From NCBI GenBank assembly GCA_964612525.1, contig CAZTCQ010000022.1, positions 1-30,429 on the forward strand: 30,429 nucleotides of DNA, written 5' to 3'. This stretch comes from JAGNRR01 sp964612525 (lineage in GTDB: Bacteria > Bacteroidota > Bacteroidia > Chitinophagales > Chitinophagaceae). Shown piece by piece: positions 24,160-30,429 of the stretch. The notes beneath the pieces were generated by a model. It had not been told where the DNA came from, made no database searches, and was given only the letters and a program-made list of their open reading frames with translations. How positions within the stretch are numbered: position 1 is the first letter of the stretch; each line of letters starts with the position of its first letter. The position numbers and the translations under genes were made by a program.

Positions 24160-24834
24160 ATGCGCATAGACATTGTAACCGTTTTACCCGAATTATTGAA
24201 CAGTCCTTTTGCACACTCCATCATGAAACGAGCGCAGGAAAAAGGCTTGCTTGAAATACATTGTCATCAACTACGAGAATTTGCTATAAACAAACATGGC
24301 CAAGTAGACGACTACCAATATGGTGGCGGTGCGGGCATGGTCATTATGTGTGAACCACTTGCGAATCAAATAGAAAAACTACAAGGTGAACGCAGCTATG
24401 ATGAAATCATTTTTTTAACACCAGACGGCGAAACATATAATCAACAGATGGCGAATAGCCTATCACTTACTAAAAACCTTATGCTGATCTGTGGACATTA
24501 CAAAGGAATTGATCAGCGAATAAGAGATAAATATGTGACCAAAGAAATATCAATTGGAGACTACGTTTTGAGTGGCGGCGAATTGGGCGCAGCCGTCTTG
24601 GTAGATAGTATCGGCCGCTTACTCCCAGGTGTTTTAAACGACGAAACCTCTGCCCTTACAGATAGTTTTCAAGATAATTTACTGGCACCTCCCGTTTATA
24701 CTCGACCGGCTTCTTTTGCCGGCATGGATGTTCCAGAGATTTTACTCAGTGGCAATTTTCCCAAAATTGAAGAATGGCGAAATGCACAAGCCCTAAAACG
24801 TACCCAAGAACGACGTCCTGATTTATTAGACTAA
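24160..24834 (+). CDS. trmD: tRNA (guanine-N1-)-methyltransferase TrmD
   Basis: A SPOUT-class methyltransferase of 224 residues that makes m1G37 in tRNAs reading codons that start with C, preventing +1 frameshifts. The start MRIDIVTVLPELLNSPFAHS is diagnostic. The knot region that binds AdoMet is visible: DYQYGGGAGMVIM, FLTPDGETYNQ, LICGHYKGIDQRI and ISIGDYVLSGGELGAAVLVDS. The C-terminal part PASFAGMDVPEILLSGNF and the final RRPDLLD complete the protein. It is followed within 10 bases by a terminator that it shares with the convergent CotH-like gene. Confidence 0.96.
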   Translation: MRIDIVTVLPELLNSPFAHSIMKRAQEKGLLEIHCHQLREFAINKHGQVDDYQYGGGAGMVIMCEPLANQIEKLQGERSYDEIIFLTPDGETYNQQMANSLSLTKNLMLICGHYKGIDQRIRDKYVTKEISIGDYVLSGGELGAAVLVDSIGRLLPGVLNDETSALTDSFQDNLLAPPVYTRPASFAGMDVPEILLSGNFPKIEEWRNAQALKRTQERRPDLLD

Positions 24835-24836
24835 AA

Positions 24837-24862
24837 AAAGAGCTTCCAAATGAAAGCTCTTT
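24837..24862. terminator. Bidirectional terminator between trmD and the CotH-like gene
   Basis: A 9-bp stem AAAGAGCTT/AAGCTCTTT with an 8-base loop. The minus strand has a T-run of seven and the plus strand only three, so it acts best for the minus-strand gene. Confidence 0.85.
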
Positions 24863-24885
24863 ATCCAGTAGTAATTTAATTTTTA

Positions 24886-27258
24886 TTAATGTTGAATTAC
24901 AAATTTCTTACTTACGTTTCCACATTTTAAAATGTACATTCCATTAGCTAAACTAACTGTTGAAATCTTTACTTCACTTTCAACCGTAGCAGTGATTAAT
25001 TTTTTACCTGTGATATCTAATACTTCTATCTCATCTAAGTTTTGAACTGCATAGTCCGGCAAGGAAACTATTAATTGACTGTTCGCCGGATTAGGATACA
25101 ATGATATTTGAGAAGGCTCCAAAACATCTTCCACTCCCAAAGGCCAATCATTATTAAAAGCAAAGGTTTGATACTTTACTGTAAAATTCCCCGTTGCATT
25201 TGGACTACGTGCATAGCTTTGATCTGTCGGTAAAGAATTCCAAGTCAGCTCATCTACTATTTCTTTATTTGGATTGAGAAGCATTAATTGCTCTCCACCT
25301 GCAGAAAGTTTAAAGCTGATATGATCAGGCCCTTGACTCCCGTCTTCATCGGCCCAAAGTATATGATAAGCACCAGGTAGAATTGTAGTCCCCGCATCAA
25401 TTTTATGTTTTGTAAGATTAAACTGATCGTCAGTAATATACCAACCGCTAAGATCTACTGTAGTATTACTTGTATTGTGTATTTCAATCCAATCATCATA
25501 TTCTCCATTCGCATCGGCAATGGCAGTAGTATTTGAAGCCATGATTTCATTAATGACTACACCACTATTTGAGGCTGTAGGTGGAATTACCAAATAAACA
25601 AAAACATCATGCTCCGCACCTACTGGTAAATAAGAAACAGATTTTGCAGCATTGTTTGAAACAGCCTCTACATAATAGCGAACCCAAGTGCCTCCGCTAA
25701 ATCCTGGGATAGTTGCACCATAAACACCATCATTGGCAGCACCATCATTATGTGCTCCGTCATCGTACATTAAAGCTTTGGTAAACTGCCCATTAATAGC
25801 ACCGCTATAATATATATTCACTGCGTTGATTCCATTGGTTGAGCTTACCGTAGCTCGTACATCAACCGATTGATTACTGTTGGGCCTGGCCCATTGAGTG
25901 TTATTTGTATAATGAGAAGCACTAGAAATCGTTGGTGCCATTTGACTCACCTCAGCATTACTATTCAAAGAATTTCTTCTAGTAGAAACAAAGCTTTTAA
26001 GCACATTCACTTCATTAGTAAAGTCGTTATAAGAATACAATTTTTTAGGGTCTGCCTGCACCGCACTATCAATCAAGGAAACGTAATAGTTTAATCTGGT
26101 ATCAAATGTATTTTGATCTAACTCCTCGGCAATAATCGTTCGCATGTGTGCTAAGTAGCGCTGTCGAATCGAAGGCACTTGCAACAATCGATTGAGTAAG
26201 GGGTAGTTCACATTGTTTTCATTATGAAACGGACTCCAAGATGTTGCCTTATTCATTGCCATAGGAGAATTTCCGTCAAACTCCATGGGTACAAATTGTC
26301 CGGTGGCCATCTCTTTAAAAACATAATAATCTTGCTTCCCTTTGTATACATACCCATCGTCATCCGTAAAAGCAATTTCACTCGCCAAAAACCAAAGGGT
26401 TCTATCCAAATCCATATAAACTTTCATGGTATCCTCTAAATTAGCCAAAGGAGTATTGTTCAATTTATCACAAAGAGTGGCTAACTCATCATAAGGATTC
26501 GCATAGTCTGAATATTTCAAAACATAATAAGTTTGATAATCATTGGGATTTGTTCTGTAATTTAAAGCAGTAGTGCCATCGCCCCATTGCGGTCCACCAG
26601 GACCGCCTGGTCCACCTCCGCCTCCACTTACACCTTGGGCACGAAAACTGGCTCCATCATTTGAGGTAAACCAGTCAGAATACATATCCTTATTTAACTG
26701 TTGAACATTAGGATACAAACCCCAATCTTGACCATTAATCGTTAGGTGCGAAAAATTAGCTTTCAAGCCAGGAATATGACGACGGATTGAATACGTGTAC
26801 ATGACTTCACGCAGAAAAGATTCGTCTTGATAAGCATTGTTCAAATTCAAAGTGCTGTAACCACTAATATCGGCTCCACTTTTTTTCCAATCAATCTCGA
26901 TATTAAAAGATTTTTTATCTCCATTCACCCTAGAGTAAGATGTGTTTCCTTTAAATCGAACACCGACACTATCAAAAATCTTAGTCCCTTCATAGGTCAA
27001 GGTAGCTGGTATATTAATCGCTGCATTTTTGTTTTGCTGCATCAATTGCCAATAGTTAGCCTGTGGAAAGACTAAATCAATTTTTCTGATAATGGAATCA
27101 TTGTAAAGGTTCTTCAAACCTTTTTTACCCATTTGCAATTGAGTATAATTATTAGTGAATTCCCATTGACTAGGAATTCCTTGAGCCATACTGCTTACTG
27201 AAGTAGAAATCAGTAAAATGAGCACTACCATTGTTTTTTTCATATTCATATTACACAT
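24886..27258 (-). CDS. CotH-kinase/lamin-tail protein with T9SS sorting domain
   Basis: A large secreted protein of 790 residues. After a signal peptide (to about SSMAQG), a CotH-like protein-kinase domain spans roughly residues 50-430, with GVRFKGNTSYS, NVQQLNKDMYSDWF and EFDGNSPM. It is interrupted by the glycine-rich stretch GGGGGPGGPGGPQWG. An Ig-like region follows, then a lamin-tail domain at about 565-690 (VVINEIMASNTTAI...DWIEIHNTSN...LSGWYITDD). The last 75 residues are a T9SS type A sorting domain (ISLYPNPANSQLIV...GMYILKCG...KKFVIQH). Start candidates are ATG at 27258, 27249 and 27243; all keep the signal peptide. It probably acts on or displays extracellular protein or DNA, but this is inference. 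Confidence 0.92.
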   Translation of the reverse strand: MCNMNMKKTMVVLILLISTSVSSMAQGIPSQWEFTNNYTQLQMGKKGLKNLYNDSIIRKIDLVFPQANYWQLMQQNKNAAINIPATLTYEGTKIFDSVGVRFKGNTSYSRVNGDKKSFNIEIDWKKSGADISGYSTLNLNNAYQDESFLREVMYTYSIRRHIPGLKANFSHLTINGQDWGLYPNVQQLNKDMYSDWFTSNDGASFRAQGVSGGGGGPGGPGGPQWGDGTTALNYRTNPNDYQTYYVLKYSDYANPYDELATLCDKLNNTPLANLEDTMKVYMDLDRTLWFLASEIAFTDDDGYVYKGKQDYYVFKEMATGQFVPMEFDGNSPMAMNKATSWSPFHNENNVNYPLLNRLLQVPSIRQRYLAHMRTIIAEELDQNTFDTRLNYYVSLIDSAVQADPKKLYSYNDFTNEVNVLKSFVSTRRNSLNSNAEVSQMAPTISSASHYTNNTQWARPNSNQSVDVRATVSSTNGINAVNIYYSGAINGQFTKALMYDDGAHNDGAANDGVYGATIPGFSGGTWVRYYVEAVSNNAAKSVSYLPVGAEHDVFVYLVIPPTASNSGVVINEIMASNTTAIADANGEYDDWIEIHNTSNTTVDLSGWYITDDQFNLTKHKIDAGTTILPGAYHILWADEDGSQGPDHISFKLSAGGEQLMLLNPNKEIVDELTWNSLPTDQSYARSPNATGNFTVKYQTFAFNNDWPLGVEDVLEPSQISLYPNPANSQLIVSLPDYAVQNLDEIEVLDITGKKLITATVESEVKISTVSLANGMYILKCGNVSKKFVIQH

Positions 27259-27310
27259 AATATTTTAGACGTTTAATTTCAACGAAGCCTTCGGAAAAGT
27301 GTTTGATTCG

Positions 27311-28582
27311 CTAAAGTAAGGTTTCTAGAATGAAAAAGCTGCCGATCACTAGTATACAATCTTCTTTTTGACATTGAGATTTAGCAAACTGCAGGGCTAA
27401 TTTTGGCGTTTCGAATGCCTTTCCTTTAATTCCTATTTCAGCGGCTTTGGATTCCAACTCACTAATATCGAGCGCCCTTGGCACATCCGCTTGCGTCCAA
27501 TAGAAATTAGCATTCGCAGGAAACAATGGCAAAACCGAAGAAACATCCTTATCGTTCACACAACCATAAATAATATGCAAATCTTTAAAGTTCTGTTTTT
27601 GTAATTCTTCCAAAGACAAACTCACGCCTTCTTTATTATGCGCAACGTCAAAAATTATGAGTGGCTCATGACGAATGATTTCAAAACGCGCTCTCAAATT
27701 TGTATTTTTTTTCACGCGACTCAATCCCGTCAGCATTTTTTCTTTTGAGATAGAAAACCCATTTTGATTTAATAAATCGACCGCCAAAATAACAGCTCTT
27801 GCATTTCTTATTTGATACGCTCCCTTCACATCTAAGTCTAGAGGAAGCATACTCATATTGGATTTATTTATCAATATCGTTTGTCCATTCGACTTGACTT
27901 CAGAGTAAATGCGATCGGCGAAAATAATGGGCGCTTGCACACTATGCGCTTTTTTAAAAAATACGCCCTCCGTTTCTTTTTGCGTCTCGCTTATAATGAC
28001 TGGCACTTCTTCTTTTATAATGCCAGCCTTCTCTGCGGCTATTTTTTCTAAGGTATCGCCGAGCATATCCATATGGTCCAAACCAATATTCGTGATAATG
28101 GACAATTCGGGGGTTATCACATTTGTACTATCCAATCTTCCTCCTAGGCCTGTTTCAACAACGGCTATATCTACTCGCTCTTCAGCAAAATAGGCAAATG
28201 ACATTGCCACAGTAATTTCAAAAAAGGACGGTTTTATTTCTTCAATGATGGCTTGATGCTGACTTACAAACTGTGCGATCCAATCCTTTGACACCTCTAC
28301 CCCGCTGATTCGAATACGCTCTGTAAAGGATTGTAGATGAGGAGAAGTATATAAGCCCACTTTATAATTCGCCTCTTGCAAAACAGAAGCTAGCATGTGA
28401 CTCACGGAACCTTTCCCATTCGTGCCCGCTACATGAACACTTTTAAATTTATGTTGCGGATTACCCAATGCCTCACAAAGAGCCCATGTGTTTTTTAAAT
28501 CCTTTTTTACAGCCGCCTTCCCTTGCCTAGAAAACATAGGTAGTTTTTTATACAAAAAATCCAACGCTTCTTCAAAAGTCAT
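27311..28582 (-). CDS. folC: Folylpolyglutamate synthase / dihydrofolate synthase
   Basis: A 423-residue ATP-dependent ligase of the Mur-ligase superfamily. It adds glutamate to dihydropteroate and to folates, retaining the cofactors in the cell. The P-loop is AGTNGKGSVSHML near residue 52. The conserved SPHLQSFTERIRISG and ITNIGLDHMDMLGDTLEKIAAEKAGIIK segments are present, as is the C-terminal DVAHNKEG. Its ATG overlaps the stop of the upstream membrane-protein gene by 4 bases (ATGA), so the two are translationally coupled. Whether it is mono- or bifunctional cannot be read here. Confidence 0.95.
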   Translation of the reverse strand: MTFEEALDFLYKKLPMFSRQGKAAVKKDLKNTWALCEALGNPQHKFKSVHVAGTNGKGSVSHMLASVLQEANYKVGLYTSPHLQSFTERIRISGVEVSKDWIAQFVSQHQAIIEEIKPSFFEITVAMSFAYFAEERVDIAVVETGLGGRLDSTNVITPELSIITNIGLDHMDMLGDTLEKIAAEKAGIIKEEVPVIISETQKETEGVFFKKAHSVQAPIIFADRIYSEVKSNGQTILINKSNMSMLPLDLDVKGAYQIRNARAVILAVDLLNQNGFSISKEKMLTGLSRVKKNTNLRARFEIIRHEPLIIFDVAHNKEGVSLSLEELQKQNFKDLHIIYGCVNDKDVSSVLPLFPANANFYWTQADVPRALDISELESKAAEIGIKGKAFETPKLALQFAKSQCQKEDCILVIGSFFILETLL

Positions 28583-29175
28583 GACAGCTTTCGTTTTATA
28601 AAATCATCGAACAGAGCGAGTTCCTGCTCATCATATTTATGAAACACCTCTTGCTGAAGGAATGATTTATCTTTCATCTCGAAAGTGAGTACATGAAATT
28701 TTAAAATTATCGCATCCAAATTCTGCCAAGGGATTTTTCGAGTATGGAATAATTGCGGCCAAATAATATGTTGATCATTCAATTCAATAAATCGCTCAGA
28801 AAAAATTCGGTTTTCCATAACGAGTAACACTAAAATAAACATAGCCGCTCCGGCAAAAACGATCATCGGTAGCTGCATTCCTTTTGAATAAAAGTAGTGT
28901 GCCGCGATGCCTAAGAAACCAAGTTCAAAAAGCCGTAACACTTGATTGATTTGAACCTGTTGTAAGCTTTTGCCTTTAAACAATACAAAGTACAAAACAG
29001 CAATGGTTGTGGGCGCCAAGGCTAATACTTCCATCCAATTGGTTTCCCAATCTGTTAAAAGTAAAATGCCATAGACCAATAAAAAAAGACAAGCCATTAT
29101 GTGCATCGCTTTCATTTGTCTGAAATACTTATCGTATTTTTCCGGTACGATTAAAAAAAAGAATTGATTTTTCAA
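28579..29175 (-). CDS. Membrane protein of unknown function, coupled to folC
   Basis: A protein of 198 residues with about four hydrophobic segments in the first 130 residues (HIMACLFLLVYGILLL; LALAPTTIAVLYFVLF; FELGFLGIAAHYFY; MIVFAGAAMFILVLLVM). A soluble C-terminus follows (ERFIELNDQHIIWPQLFHTR, then a basic and aromatic tail), which resembles a small PH-like domain as in other membrane proteins with one C-terminal beta domain. I cannot name it. The start is a TTG at 29175, 4 bases after the arginase-family stop, because the upstream residues look coding (LIVPEKYDKYFRQMKAMH). The alternative is the ATG at 29115. The overlap with folC suggests an operon. Confidence 0.65.
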   Translation of the reverse strand: MKNQFFFLIVPEKYDKYFRQMKAMHIMACLFLLVYGILLLTDWETNWMEVLALAPTTIAVLYFVLFKGKSLQQVQINQVLRLFELGFLGIAAHYFYSKGMQLPMIVFAGAAMFILVLLVMENRIFSERFIELNDQHIIWPQLFHTRKIPWQNLDAIILKFHVLTFEMKDKSFLQQEVFHKYDEQELALFDDFIKRKLS

Positions 29176-29179
29176 GGGA

Positions 29180-30229
29180 TTAAGTTTCTTGTTGGCTCTT
29201 TAAAAATAGATTAGACATTTTGTATAAAATACGAGCTGCAATAATAGCGTCTAAATCCTTCTTAGCATTTTCTCCGCAGCCTACTTCTACCAAATCAAAA
29301 CCAATAATTTTTCGACCGCTGTCTACTAGTTTCTCGAAAAGATATACTATTTGTTCCACCTCATAGCCACCGCTGACTGGCGTTCCTGTGTTGGCACAAT
29401 GTATGGGTGCCAAACCGTCAATATCAAAACTTATATAAACAGTTTGCGGCAAGGCTTCAACAATTTCATGGCAAATTTTCTGCCAAGTATCCCCTTCGTA
29501 CAATCTCTTTTTTACGTCCCTATCAAAAAAAGCGTGGACCCGCTCCCCTTGCGATTGCATGTAGTCAAACTCCTCATCACAATAATCTCGAATCCCAACT
29601 TGCACAAGTTTCGAGACTTCTGGAATTTGTTCAAGCACATTATACATTATGCTGGCATGACTATAGGTAAATCCTTCATAGGCTTTGCGAAAATCAAAGT
29701 GAGCATCGATTTGTAAAATCCCAAAATCTTTATTTTTTTGGGCCAAGGCTTTTATCAAACCTAAGGGCGCGCTGTGATCGCCGCCTACTACGGCCACTAG
29801 TTTATTTTGATTTAAATAATCTGTTGCCTTATCGCAAAGTCCTTTCACTATAGTTTCAGTAGCGAGATTGACTGCATGCATTTCCTTTAGTAATTTTGTA
29901 TCATACGGCGTGCCTCCTTCTTCTAATTTTTGAATAATACTTTCCGATTTTAAACGAAGTGAATGATTCTTCTCCACCGCTTCAGCATCCACTGCTTCCA
30001 TAAAATAACCGTGCTTCCACATATCATGAGCCGCGGCATCATACAAATCAATTTGTTTACTAGCGACGAAAATAGCTTCTGGCGCGCGAGCCGTCCCGTT
30101 GCGATACGAAACTGTCACTTCCCAAGGCATAGGAATAATAATCAAGTCCGCCGTTTCAAAATTAGTGGGCAATCCAAAAATATTATTACCCGCTAGAGCG
30201 ATATCGTTTGGGTTGAAATTTTCAAGCAT
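29180..30229 (-). CDS. Arginase/agmatinase/formiminoglutamase family hydrolase
   Basis: A binuclear-manganese ureohydrolase of 349 residues. Metal motifs are VGGDHSAP, DAHFDFRKAYEGFTYSHASI and ISFDIDGLAP. The first two Asp of the last motif (the metal ligands) are intact, but the usual DP of this motif is AP, an Asp-to-Ala change at a normally conserved non-ligand site. The substrate could be arginine, agmatine or formiminoglutamate; the N-terminal half does not settle it. The ATG at 30229 is preferred over a GTG at 30280. It heads a run of arginase-family, membrane protein and folC genes on the minus strand. A TATTTTTG box is 17 bases upstream. Confidence 0.9.
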   Translation of the reverse strand: MLENFNPNDIALAGNNIFGLPTNFETADLIIIPMPWEVTVSYRNGTARAPEAIFVASKQIDLYDAAAHDMWKHGYFMEAVDAEAVEKNHSLRLKSESIIQKLEEGGTPYDTKLLKEMHAVNLATETIVKGLCDKATDYLNQNKLVAVVGGDHSAPLGLIKALAQKNKDFGILQIDAHFDFRKAYEGFTYSHASIMYNVLEQIPEVSKLVQVGIRDYCDEEFDYMQSQGERVHAFFDRDVKKRLYEGDTWQKICHEIVEALPQTVYISFDIDGLAPIHCANTGTPVSGGYEVEQIVYLFEKLVDSGRKIIGFDLVEVGCGENAKKDLDAIIAARILYKMSNLFLKSQQET

Positions 30230-30246
30230 TTTATTAAAATAAGATT

Positions 30247-30254
30247 CAAAAATA
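30247..30254 (-). promoter_or_regulatory. TAnnTTTG -7 box of the arginase-family operon
   Basis: The minus strand reads TATTTTTG, 17 bases before the ATG at 30229. No TTG is visible at the -33 position. Confidence 0.45.
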
Positions 30255-30347
30255 CGACAGAAGACATTTGAATAATTCACTGCTAAAAAATTGTAAACAA
30301 AAAAAAGACAAACACCATTTTACAATTCTGAAGAACTCAAACCTTGC

Positions 30348-30387
30348 GATAACCTGAGTTAACGGTTATCCGTTTGTAACGGTTACC
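30348..30387. repeat. TAACGGTTA repeats and GATAACC/GGTTATC dyad
   Basis: TAACGGTTA occurs at 30360-30368 and again at 30377-30385, 17 bp apart, and each copy is itself an odd dyad (TAAC-g-GTTA). GATAACC at 30348-30354 pairs with GGTTATC at 30364-30370, and a third site, GGTTACC, is at 30381-30387. The cluster lies in the gene-free right edge, about 120 bases upstream of the arginase-family start. It may be an operator for that gene or for one beyond the window. Confidence 0.4.
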
Positions 30388-30429
30388 AACGATTAGATGT
30401 ATTGACTTTTAATATGTTAGACATAAATA

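Noticed and set aside
26577..26640. Glycine/proline-rich repeat in the CotH-like gene as a possible tandem repeat or CRISPR-like unit
   Set aside because: It is one short in-frame Gly/Pro-rich stretch with no repeat-spacer pattern.
29351..29716. 121-codon plus-strand frame inside the arginase-family gene
   Set aside because: It is antisense to the metal-binding motifs of a well-recognised enzyme.
30230..30280. GTG start for the arginase-family gene
   Set aside because: It crosses a TATTTTTG promoter box, and the added residues (MNYSNVFCRIFESYFNK) do not resemble the family's N-terminus.
30348..30387. Possible DnaA boxes or replication origin
   Set aside because: The sites (TTATCCGTT and similar) match the DnaA box poorly, and no dnaA, gidA or AT-rich unwinding repeats are seen.

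Overview
This is about 30 kb of a low-GC chromosome from a member of the Bacteroidota, most likely Flavobacteriales-like. Three things point there. Two secreted proteins end in type IX secretion (T9SS) sorting domains. TAnnTTTG promoter boxes lie just upstream of many genes, with few clear Shine-Dalgarno sites. The gene families are typical of the phylum (Omp28-like, DUF6263, DUF4397, GlmU-like, DUF3817). No tRNA, rRNA, CRISPR array, prophage or insertion sequence was found. A run of 100 N (9720-9819) is an assembly gap that truncates the two genes beside it.

Layout. 1-843 is the 3' part of nuoF (respiratory complex I); no nuoG follows it. 1063-5454 (minus) holds a small exported protein and a three-gene surface-polysaccharide set: Wzx-type flippase, Wzz-type chain-length protein and O-antigen ligase/polymerase. 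A divergent GT4 glycosyltransferase (5511-6638) faces it. scpA (chromosome condensation) follows. Next comes a PA0069/SplB-like radical SAM protein that has lost the third cluster cysteine, overlapping an AAA ATPase tail to tail. Beyond the gap are the end of a DUF1684 protein, a DUF6263 secreted protein, a GlmU-like nucleotidyltransferase, an fsa-type transaldolase, a small lipoprotein and the SRP RNA gene.

13833-16326 (plus) is an apparent operon: PLP aminotransferase, rhomboid protease and DUF4397 lipoprotein. Tryptophan 2,3-dioxygenase lies on the minus strand. 17452-19471 (minus) is a tight three-gene sulfide/persulfide module: a CstB-like persulfide dioxygenase with two rhodanese domains, a single-domain rhodanese and a thioredoxin. 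Then come DUF3817, an Omp28-like T9SS cargo protein, a small unknown protein, a sodium/alanine symporter with an unusual insertion, rimM and trmD. The right end (minus) holds a large CotH-kinase/lamin-tail T9SS cargo protein, folC, an unknown membrane protein coupled to folC, and an arginase/agmatinase-family hydrolase.

Most of the window is housekeeping or ordinary accessory content. The observations most worth a second look are the radical SAM homologue with a degenerate active site, the 130-residue insertion in the symporter, the recurring promoter boxes that imply leaderless transcripts, the compact sulfide module, and repeated TAACGGTTA dyads at the right edge.
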